Positions 23,059 to 31,252 of a stretch of DNA of 64,000 nucleotides are shown here, piece after piece. Numbering within the stretch: the stretch's first letter is position 1; every line of letters begins with the position of its first letter. A program made the translations under genes and the position numbers. The DNA is from Daucus carota subsp. sativus (taxonomy: Eukaryota; Streptophyta; Magnoliopsida; Apiales; Apiaceae): contig NC_030389.2 of the NCBI RefSeq assembly GCF_001625215.2, forward strand, positions 40,351,454 through 40,415,453, in the 5' to 3' direction. Under the pieces are notes generated by a model. The model saw only the letters and a list, made by a program, of their open reading frames with translations, was not told the origin of the DNA and did no database searches.

Positions 23059-25439
23059 GCAGTCTTGGGTCCATCTTTGTTAGACACAGCCTTAGGTTTA
23101 GAAGAGTTATTTTCCTTGGATTTAGAAGGTTTAGAAACAACTTCATCCTCAGAGTTAATCTTCTTAACTTTAGACATCACAGCAGAGTTAGAGGAACCAA
23201 CATTAGTAGAGTTCACAGAAAATTGATTTGCATAAGCATGATTCATGTTATCATGATAATTGGGCATAGCAGACATGTTAAAAGCATTAAAGTATGGATT
23301 AGGCATGAAAGGCATATTAGCATATTGAATGGGAGTAGAAGGAAACATAGGCATGTATGACATGTGAGAGTTCATCATAGAATTAGGCATGCAATGATCA
23401 GATAGAGCATTTTTGCAATTAACAGCAAGATGATTAACACTACCACATTTGGAACAGGTTTTTCTGACAGCATATTTGTCAGGAGTGTAATCATTCTTTT
23501 TGTTGATCCCAACTTTTCCATTCCTAGAACTCTTCTTCTTCCCTTTTCCAGCTTCCATTCTTTCTTCACCATGACCAATTCCTTCTTTTTCAATCTTCTT
23601 GGAACTACCAGATTCCTTCACAAAGTTCTTATTGATGGGCCCATATTTTTTATCCAACTTTTTGAGTTTGTTTTCATCAACTGCTGTTTGATTCTTTGAT
23701 GGATAGCTTTCATCCATTGATTGAGAATCTATCAATGGATGATCACTATCCACTAAGAGATCAGATTCATCTAACAGTTTTTTGTTCTTTCTCCAGGCAC
23801 TTTTACAAGTTTCCTCAAGAACTTGTGTGGAGCACATGTTCTCAAGAACATTCCTAGAATCCTTCCATTTAGCAATAATTTCTTGTTCCCTTTCTAATTG
23901 CTTTTTGAGAATCTCTTCTCTTTTTAGAACAACCAACAACTCATCTTTGGCAAGCTCAGAAGCCTTTTTAAATTTATCCATTTGGATTAATTCAGTTTCA
24001 AGCTTTCCATTTTTTTCAGCAAGCAAATCATTAGTCCCTTTAATTCTAACATTTTCTTTTGTCAGAGATTTAAGAGAGACTCTAAGGTTATAGATTTCAT
24101 TAGACATGTCATCAATGATTTGTTTACATTCAGATTTAGTGAGATCAGCTGTGTTGGTTGTTTTTACCTGTCCATTGCTGGTGGTGGAAGAATTAGCATC
24201 ATCTCCAATTGCCATCAAAGCAAGATTGACATGCTCCTCAATGTCAGAATCACCTTCATCAGCAGCCCAGTCACCATCCTCAGTTATGAATGCCTTTTCC
24301 TTGCTTTGCTTGAGTAGATCAAAGTATTTTCTTCTGTAATCTACATTCTCTGAGGAGGATCCTTTCTTTTCAGCAGAAGGTCTTCTGCACTCATTAGAGA
24401 AGTGTCCAGGTAGACCACAGTTGAAGCATTTGAATTTTGATCTATCAACCATACCAGATGGTTTGGATTGATTTCCTCTGTTGAATGGTCTAGAGCTGAC
24501 AGCATTTCTTTTGAATTTGAGTTTGGAGAATTTTCTGGCAAGAAATGCTAGATGTTCATCAAGATCATCTAGCTCATCTTGAGCTGAAAGTTCTTCATCT
24601 TCCTCAATGACTTTTCCTTTCTTCTTTCCATCATCCTTCTTTCCTTCACAAGCAGAGCTGCTTGAGGTCTTTCCAGCAATCACAGACTTTAATGCCTTCT
24701 CCTCTTCTTCTTCTTCCTTTTCTGCCACAAGAGCCACAGTTTTCTCCCTCTTGGAGTTCTTTTCCAGTTCTTCATCTTGTTGTATTTCAAGCTCATAAGT
24801 TTTAAGAATACCATATAATTTGTCAAGAGAGTATTCATTAAAATTCTGAGCCTGTCTTAGAGCAACAGTCATGGGTTTCCAATCTCTAGGTAAAGCTCTC
24901 AAGAATTTGAGATTTGAATCCTTGACCATGTAGATTCTACCATACAACTTTAATCCATTTAACAGTTTTTGAAATCTGTTAAACAAATCATTTAGAGATT
25001 CACCAGATTTAGAGTGAAAGCTCTCATACTGTTGAACAAACAGCTGCATTTTGTTTTCCCTAACTTGATCAGTGCCTTCACATAAAGTTTGAATAGTGTC
25101 ACATACTTCCTTTGCAGTTGGACAGTTGATAACACTATCAAACATGTCATCATCAATACCATTGAAAAGAATGTTCATAGCCTTATTATCCTTGTGCACT
25201 TCTTTCTCATCTTCCTCACTGAACTCAGAAGGATTTTTAGGCACTTCAACATCTTCAGCTTCACTTCCATCAAGTCTCAGGGCAGTGTTGATTTTAACTG
25301 GAACATGTGGTCCTTTCTCAATACAGTTGATGTAGCTAGGATCCAAGGAGAGAAGATGCATCCTCATTTTCACTTTCCAATGAAAGTAGTGTTCTTTGAC
25401 CAGCATTGGAATCTTGACTCCTTCATCTCTTCTTCCCAT
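23037..25439 (-). CDS. Outer element gag (intact ORF)
   Basis: 800 codons from ATG at 25439, about 48 nt after the PBS, which fixes the start. The N-terminal 220 residues are the Copia gag core (FLRALPRDWKPMTVALRQAQ, LNDLFNRFQKLLNGLKL), which forms the particle shell. There are two CCHC zinc knuckles: CFNCGLPGHFSNEC at about residue 336 and CSKCGSVNHLAVNC at about residue 660. The long region between them is acidic and includes a coiled coil (about 430-540). A long gag with widely spaced knuckles fits the SIRE group. It ends AWVPKST, then TAA. It is the only undamaged ORF of the outer element. Confidence 0.93.
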   Translation of the reverse strand: MGRRDEGVKIPMLVKEHYFHWKVKMRMHLLSLDPSYINCIEKGPHVPVKINTALRLDGSEAEDVEVPKNPSEFSEEDEKEVHKDNKAMNILFNGIDDDMFDSVINCPTAKEVCDTIQTLCEGTDQVRENKMQLFVQQYESFHSKSGESLNDLFNRFQKLLNGLKLYGRIYMVKDSNLKFLRALPRDWKPMTVALRQAQNFNEYSLDKLYGILKTYELEIQQDEELEKNSKREKTVALVAEKEEEEEEKALKSVIAGKTSSSSACEGKKDDGKKKGKVIEEDEELSAQDELDDLDEHLAFLARKFSKLKFKRNAVSSRPFNRGNQSKPSGMVDRSKFKCFNCGLPGHFSNECRRPSAEKKGSSSENVDYRRKYFDLLKQSKEKAFITEDGDWAADEGDSDIEEHVNLALMAIGDDANSSTTSNGQVKTTNTADLTKSECKQIIDDMSNEIYNLRVSLKSLTKENVRIKGTNDLLAEKNGKLETELIQMDKFKKASELAKDELLVVLKREEILKKQLEREQEIIAKWKDSRNVLENMCSTQVLEETCKSAWRKNKKLLDESDLLVDSDHPLIDSQSMDESYPSKNQTAVDENKLKKLDKKYGPINKNFVKESGSSKKIEKEGIGHGEERMEAGKGKKKSSRNGKVGINKKNDYTPDKYAVRKTCSKCGSVNHLAVNCKNALSDHCMPNSMMNSHMSYMPMFPSTPIQYANMPFMPNPYFNAFNMSAMPNYHDNMNHAYANQFSVNSTNVGSSNSAVMSKVKKINSEDEVVSKPSKSKENNSSKPKAVSNKDGPKTAWVPKST

Positions 25440-25487
25440 TGTTGATTGTCTTTAGGATCTGAAAACTTCTTGTATGTTAGAAGCTCT

Positions 25488-25499
25488 GCTCTGATACCA
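25488..25499 (-). promoter_or_regulatory. Primer binding site of the outer element
   Basis: On the minus strand TGGTATCAGAGC, complementary to the 3' end of initiator-Met tRNA, two bases from the 5' LTR. Confidence 0.93.
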
Positions 25500-25501
25500 A
25501 T

Positions 25502-26532
25502 TGTTATTCAGACAATTCAAACAATAAGTTAGATTGTAGAAGGGGGGGTTGAATACAATCTACAAAAATTTCAATAACTTTTTGCACAACAGATCATATT
25601 CAAATTACAAGAGAATATAAAAGCTAAAACATAAATTTAAAGAACAAGGATCCTAAAAATTTCAGGTGGATTGTTTGATCCACCTGAGAGATTTTTATAA
25701 CAAGAACCTTCCAAGTAAAAATACTTGGCTGCTTACAAAAGAATGAAGAGCAGAAGCTTACAATTTCTTGCTAACTTTCTCTAATGCTTTGCTCTTCAGT
25801 TCTTGGTGTTTGAATACTTTTAAATGTGAAATTACAAAGTGAATATGTACTACTACAAACAAAACTAGTCTGTAAAAGTATTTTCCTACTCACTTTCTAG
25901 CTAGTACAAATATAGAATTTCTTGGACTTGATACTGCATTTGGCAGCTTGAAATTCTTGTTGCTTTGCCAGAAATGGTAGGCTTCGAGGTTCTCAATATT
26001 TGACTAAACTCCTTTTGGTTTAGCTTCCAAAGCTGGTGTAGCATCTGTCACATCAACCCATGTGAACTTTGTCTTTTTCCTGACTTGTAGCTGTCAATTG
26101 CTGATAATCAATTGCTAATATCATCAATTGATGATACACTGAAATAGCAGTTAATAGTCTTCTTTGAGTTATGGGATAATGATGATGTTGATGTAGCGGT
26201 TGATAATCTTCTTTCCAAATAGCCATTGATACTTTAAATTACCGATCGATCTTCACTTCACTTGAATAGATTACATGACTTCTCATATTTACAATTATGT
26301 CACCCTATCTAAACATCCATTGATAGATCAACTGCTAATCTAAAAGTACACATTATTTTTACATCAACTGCTAAAATGCTCCAGCTTTGTTACAATACCT
26401 CATCAGCCGTTGATGGGTCAATCTGATCAATTGATACTGTCTTAGCATGCTACCAATTGATCAGCTACATGCAATTTTATTCTAAGTAAGAATAAAATAC
26501 CTTGTATCATCAAGCATCACATATTCCTAACA
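25502..26532 (-). repeat. Outer element, 5' LTR (right copy)
   Basis: 1031 bp, matching 27-1055 with about 8 substitutions and 2 single-base insertions by eye. It contains the same U5 hairpin and CAATTG-type motif cluster. Its promoter would drive minus-strand transcription into gag. Confidence 0.95.
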
Positions 26533-26537
26533 CAATC
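26533..26537. repeat. Target site duplication CAATC, right copy
   Basis: CAATC directly after the outer right LTR, matching 22-26. Confidence 0.93.
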
Positions 26538-26708
26538 TGTTACACGCCACAACAGAAAAGAATGTTTGGCTTTGTAAGATTTGTCTAAATTGTGAAGAGA
26601 AGGGTAAACTCCCTGACACGTATGACAACCTTTCTCATCCTGAACTACTTTTGATCCGGCTCAACTTTGTATTAGTTTCGGGTTTTAATTTAAGAATCTA
26701 CCAGAAGA

Positions 26709-26935
26709 ACATGGCGATCGAAGACTTTCCGGCATGTTTTAGCTAGCCCATCTGGGCTAGCTAAAACAATACTTGGAGTAAAAATCAAACATTCCAACAT
26801 GGTGATTGAAGACTTTCCGGCATGTTTTAGCTAGCCCATCTGGGCCTAGCTCAATGGAGCCGTTTGATCTTCAGTTTGGTTAGTCTATAAGTTAGTTCTC
26901 GTTGTTGGAATGTTTGATTTTTACTCCAAGTATTG
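26709..26935. repeat. Compound direct and inverted repeats
   Basis: Three repeats overlap here. A perfect hairpin has arms 26736-26750 (GTTTTAGCTAGCCCA) and 26753-26767. A 38-bp direct repeat starts at 26720 and 26808 (about 50 bp with two mismatches counting upstream). A 32-bp perfect inverted repeat has arms 26767-26798 and 26904-26935. No known element was recognised. Confidence 0.8.
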
Positions 26936-27131
26936 TAGATACTTTAGTTCTTTGTTCCTCTGTACAGGAAGACGAATGATGTACAATCAAGAGCTGATGC
27001 TTAGAATGAAATTGGAGTAGCAGGCCGAATTGCAACAAGCTATTGAACACAAGGGGAGAAGCCTGATGAATCTTCAACTCCCAGAAATGATAAACCCGAA
27101 TATCAATCAACTGCAAATGCCAAAGACATGA

Positions 27132-27883
27132 AAATTATCATAAAGATGGTTATTCATGAAATTTTTACATTAAAAATTTTGTAATACTCATAGAGACATT
27201 AGATTGCAATGTATGCAATTTTAGATAGAAATTACAGGTCAATTACAAATTTTTGTATTGATATATTTATTGATTCATTATTTGGTTGGGGTATTCTTTA
27301 TAATCAATTTTTGTGTACATAGACCATTGTCTAATATAGAGAAACACAATACACTATAAAATATTTCATTCTGTACTAATTGTGTAAATAAAACAAATAC
27401 AATGCATTAAAAGAAACAAAACTATTGTCTATACAAAACTATTAATCTCGGATTAAAAAATATTATTAGTGCTGCATCCCGTAAACAAAAAAACAAGGTA
27501 AATATCGATTAGATGCTAAGCAAAATTGTATTCGAGATTAAGTTTTTTTTAAAGGTATGAACCACTTACTATTATATAATATAAACCCCCTAATATTTAA
27601 ATAAAAGATTGTTACACCTAATATTTCATTACTAAAATAGGACATAATTTAGGTGAATAAACTAATATTTCAGGCTTCTGGCTAGTTTAGACAATTACAC
27701 ACAACACCCCAGCTCATATAATATATATAATATATACTAAAAACTCTGTTTTTTCCATAACTAATAAACTAACCGTATGTGTACAACATATATTTAAAAC
27801 TAATGTGTGAGTCAGTGACAAGAATATGATGAATGCTATGTATTTTTTAGAAAAATAGTCGAGTTGTTATCTCTAGATATTAC
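27132..27883. other. Intergenic, nothing recognised
   Basis: AT-rich sequence with no protein-like frame longer than a few tens of codons and no repeat I recognise. It lies between the CCCH pseudogene and the CSLA fragment, where the next CSLA exon would be expected but is absent. Confidence 0.5.
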
Positions 27884-28806
27884 CTTTCCTTGCACTGGAC
27901 CGGGATATCAAGAATGACCCTCGAGTTTGGTTCTTTCTCTTAATTCTAATCCATTCATTCACTCGGCTAGCTTTTCTTAGTCCAATAATTCTCGCATTAC
28001 TGTGAATGATGGACATATATTTTAAAAGAATTAAGAAAATAAGAAGATGCAAGGATAAGCTAATTATCAGCATATAATTTAAGGTAAATGAGCCTCCTTT
28101 CTGTAACTTATGATAGATATGAAACTATTTTACTAATATTTGAATTTTACTACCTTGGAGTTCCACCTGTGCTCAGAATGGTGATGGTTGCTGGAAGGTC
28201 TATTGGCTTTGGGAGGTAGACTTCAGGAACCAAAACACAGGCTGGAATAACCACACAGTAGCAGAAGAAGGTAACCCAATGCATAGATGGGGTGAATCTT
28301 CTTCTGAACAAATAAGTACTGTGTAACAAAAGAAGATAAATGTTATACTTATGTCTTTTGCTTTGGAGAATATAAGCAATTAGCCTACACATCTATTTTA
28401 GTAAACAAAATGTACACAAAGATCACAACAATTATTTTCACAAGCTAGTTTAATGACCTTGGAACTCTTACTAAATTGGAAAGATAATTATGATCAAAAT
28501 TATGAACAAGACAACTTGTAGGAAAGTTATACTCAATAGACATAATTAATTACACGTCTTGTATGATTTTACAAAAAATACAAATATAAGGGAAACCCTA
28601 AACATAATAATCAAAAAGCGAAAGAATATTAATATAAGTTATATATATTCATATGCTTAATTACAACCTCAAAATTGTATCTATATAATTCAATAAAAAT
28701 TACATCATAAATTCAAGGTCCTTAAAAAATTAGTATACATACCCGATAAGTGAATGGAGCACCTTCTTCATTGTTTCCCAAGATTGTAATGAAATCTTAG
28801 AGTTAC
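27884..28806 (-). pseudogene. Cellulose-synthase-like A (glucomannan synthase) gene fragment, late exons only
   Basis: Three exon-like blocks on the minus strand: 28743-28806, 28154-28303 and 27884-28059. Each has AG before and GT after, and frame is kept across both introns. Together they carry the C-terminal membrane region of CSLA enzymes: HWVTFFCYCVVIPACVLVPE, then DLPATITILSTGGTP, then a hydrophobic helix and SRVNEWI, the conserved NEW motif. CSLA enzymes (GT2 family) make mannan backbones in the Golgi. The catalytic domain with its D,D,D,QxxRW residues should lie upstream (higher coordinates), but nothing like it is seen before 31253. After NEWI the usual VTEKLGD is replaced by unrelated residues. 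It is a truncated gene relic. Confidence 0.7.
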
Positions 28807-29065
28807 CTGAAAAAAAAAAAATCATTTTGCAACTTTGTATAACATGCTAATATATCTAAGCTACATAATCTTATACAGAATTACATATGAAATTCTATAA
28901 TCATATGCTTTATTGTCTATATAAATATGTTCTGTTCATATAAGGTCAAAAGCCACCTCAAATACTGTTGGGTGTAAGTTGTACCTTATATAATATAATA
29001 TATTTTTTAAATATATGATATTTAGATATAGGAAGATATATACCTCGTATTTCAATTTTGGAGTG
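28807..29065. other. Intergenic, nothing recognised
   Basis: AT-rich. A run of A/T (28811-28820) before the first CSLA exon forms its acceptor pyrimidine tract. No upstream CSLA exon was found. Confidence 0.4.
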
Positions 29066-29459
29066 TAAGTGCATCTCCAGCAGTGTCCTAACTAGGTTCC
29101 TTAAATATATAATAAATAATTCAAATTCTAAAAAATAGGGACCCTACGTTGATATATAGACAACTCCAACAATAATCCTTATTTGTGTTCCTTATTATTA
29201 TTATAGTATTAAATTCAAATTCTTTAAACAAAAAGATAATAAGAAAAGTATGGGAAAGAGTGTCCAACAAGTGGTAGTTGAATATTTAATGATTAAAAAA
29301 TAAATGAGGAATGAGTTAGGGATTACTAATTTATGAGGAATGAAAGTGGATCCTAAAGTATAGGGAATGAGTAGGGACTCTGTGGAGTGAGTATTTGTCC
29401 ATATTCCTCAAAATTTCAGCTTGGGACATGGTATAGCTAATCTCCTGGAGATGCTCTAA
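29066..29459. mobile_element. MITE with GCATCTCCAG-type inverted termini
   Basis: The left end, AGTGCATCTCCAGCAG, is inverted at the right end, where the reverse strand reads TTTAGAGCATCTCCAGGAG. No coding. Related termini occur at 29508-29980, 34818-35202 and 39301-39697. Edges are approximate and no clear target duplication was confirmed. Confidence 0.6.
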
Positions 29460-29507
29460 AAATGACTAATGTAACATAAAAATTATGCTGCTCTATTTCG
29501 TCTTACT

Positions 29508-29980
29508 TTAGAGCAAGTCCAAGAGATGCCCTATATCATGTCCTAAGTTATAATTTAGGGCAAGTCCAAGAGTGTCCTAGTTCAAGCCTCCAACCATACA
29601 AACCCTTTAGCTAAAAAATGAGTTGTCATTCCAAATATAAAAAATTTAGTCAATCTGTTAAAAAAATCATACTCCAACCATGTGAACCTGTTGTCTATAA
29701 TTTTAGTCAACCTCCTATGGATGGCTATATTTGTAGAGGTTCTACAGGTCTGTAAAAAAAATCTGTAGGATGATTGCACATCATTTATTACCACATTAAA
29801 CTGATATATTCTATTTTAACAAACTAAAATAAAAATAACATTCTATTTTTAAATTATAAGCAACCAATATAGCCAATACCATTGAAGTACAATGTCCTAC
29901 GGGTTCAGCAAATTTTACATAATGTCTTACAAGTTCAATTTAGTCAACAATAATAACCAACGCCGTTGGAGATACTCTAA
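29508..29980. mobile_element. MITE with TTAGAGCAAGTCCAA termini
   Basis: Begins TTAGAGCAAGTCCAAGAG and ends with the reverse complement of TTAGAGTATCTCCAACG. A second TAGGGCAAGTCCAAGAG at about 29557 suggests a composite or nested pair. No coding; the 70-codon frame inside is not protein-like. Confidence 0.6.
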
Positions 29981-30796
29981 GGTAATATATAGTACACCCA
30001 ACTGCAAGTGATATAGTTATATGGTTCAAAATTGCTGTGAACTCACTAGGACCCTTGAAATGATCTTGATAAATGAAAGATAATAATATATTTAGTAGAA
30101 AGGAAGAAAAATTAGTCTCCTAAAAATAATTTACACCTTCCTTCTTCCGAGTAAGAACTTCTCTTGGTGATAGAAGTAGATTGATGCCTAAATTTTCAGC
30201 CAATTCAAAAGTGCCACTTTTTTGTTTAAGATATGGTATATTAAGGTTTTGTTCGAGGTTTATTAATATTTAATTTTTCAGTTGATTATTAGTTAGGCTA
30301 CTTGCTTCATTTTAATATATCAAGGGCATCACCGGTGAATTTTTGATTTTATTTGCATCACTCATTTCAAACTAAATTACATCTTGATAATTTTTTGTGA
30401 AGTTAGATCAAAATAAATTATGACATGAATTTGATTGAGGTTTGACGTGTACTTCTCCACAAGGCAATATGATGATATATAATTAAAAAAAATAAATTAG
30501 AGAGATATAAAGAAATAGAGGTAGAATTCAATTGAAAAGAAAACACGGGTACATGTTTGGATAGAAAAAGCGAAGTATTAAGAGAAACGAAATATAGTTA
30601 TTCAGGAAAATTTTAATAGTCAACTTTTTGTATTTATAAATTTTTTAAAATTAATAAAATGTAATTTTAATTTAAATTAATGATTCAAATGAAATCAAAA
30701 TTTGTTGGTGACCCGTATAATATATACAAACAAAACAAGTGATCTAAGTTTAAAAAAAAACAAACAATTGATTAAATTAATAATTAAGGTTTTTAA

Positions 30797-30930
30797 ATTT
30801 TTATTTGGTTGGTTTATAACGGAGGACTGCATAAAAGGGTAGCGGTCCACAGCAACCGGTTATTTTTATTTGGTTGGTTTATAACGGAGGACTGCATAAA
30901 AGGGTAGCGGTCCACAGCAACCGGTTGCTG
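30797..30930. repeat. 65-bp tandem duplication, two copies
   Basis: The block starting TTATTTGGTTGGTTTATAAC at 30801 recurs at 30866, an exact 65-bp offset, running through GGTCCACAGCAACCGGTT. It lies directly before the long hairpin at 30980-31102. Confidence 0.9.
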
Positions 30931-30979
30931 TGGAGCGCTTAACCAACAGCCAATTTCCTGGCCGTTGGATGCATATCCA

Positions 30980-31102
30980 GCGGCCAGGATCGTATTAAAA
31001 TTTTAATGTGTCCAGCGCTTTTTTAGCGCGGGACATGGGAATCCCTGTCCAGCGCTAAAAAAAGCGCTGGACACATTAAAATTTTAATAAGATCCTGACC
31101 GC
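30980..31102. repeat. Long near-perfect hairpin just upstream of the hydrolase gene
   Basis: Arms 30980-31029 and 31052-31102 are about 50 bp each and nearly perfect (for example TGTCCAGCGCT against AGCGCTGGACA). The 22-nt centre (GGGACATGGGA/ATCCCTGTCC) can also pair. The hairpin ends 150 bp before the hydrolase ATG at 31253. It could be a small snap-back MITE; no terminal duplication was confirmed. Confidence 0.85.
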
Positions 31103-31252
31103 TAGTTAACCAGTCCCTTGGAGCCGTATGCCAGGGACCTGGTCCCTGCATAAAAAATGCTAAGCATTTGATCTATCTGTCCAAACATGAGATGCTAACT
31201 GGAAATCGAAGAAACTTAGATTTGGTATGGGGTTGTATGTTTATGCACTAAA

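Larger units (their letters stand above)
27..26532 (-). mobile_element. Outer full-length Copia (Sirevirus/SIRE-type) LTR retrotransposon, interrupted by a second element
   Basis: LTRs at 27-1055 and 25502-26532 are in direct orientation, end in TG...CA, and are flanked by the 5-bp target duplication CAATC (22-26 and 26533-26537). Order on the minus strand is LTR, PBS, gag, protease, integrase, reverse transcriptase, RNase H, extra 3' coding region, PPT, LTR. Integrase before RT is the Copia order; a long ORF after RNase H plus an initiator-Met PBS is the pattern known for the Sirevirus/SIRE group. Removing the inner element and one copy of its target duplication leaves about 12.9 kb. By eye the LTRs differ at about 8 substitutions and 2 single-base indels, so the insertion is young. 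Coding is broken by the inner insertion, one stop in RT, one frameshift before the integrase core and several breaks in the 3' region, so this copy looks inactive. Confidence 0.95.
26533..27131 (+). pseudogene. Decayed RRM/CCCH zinc-finger RNA-binding protein gene (AtC3H46/53-like), split by the outer retrotransposon
   Basis: The plus strand at 26541-26585 reads YTPQQKRMFGFVRFV, then a stop. QQKRMFGFV is the RNP1 motif of the RRM in plant CCCH proteins of the AtC3H46/53/55 family. About 15 bases on, in another frame, CEEKGKLPDTYDN matches the end of that RRM. After an acceptor-like TGTACAG at 26961-26967 the frame reads RRMMYNQELMLRMKLE, TAG (27018-27020), QAELQQAIEHKGRSLMNLQLP, the helix downstream of the RRM in the same family. 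The first 26 bases of the window continue this gene on the far side of the Copia element, because CAATC is duplicated. Frameshifts and stops make it a pseudogene. An intron-like part with inverted repeats (26709-26935) separates the pieces, so it is a decayed gene copy and not a retrocopy. Confidence 0.72.

Noticed and set aside
27..26532. One very large single retrotransposon with four LTR-like blocks
   Set aside because: The two LTR pairs are unrelated in sequence and length and each has its own target duplication, PBS and PPT, so there are two elements, one inside the other.
30797..30930. Possible CRISPR-like or phage-like repeat
   Set aside because: Only two adjacent copies without spacers, in a plant nuclear context.
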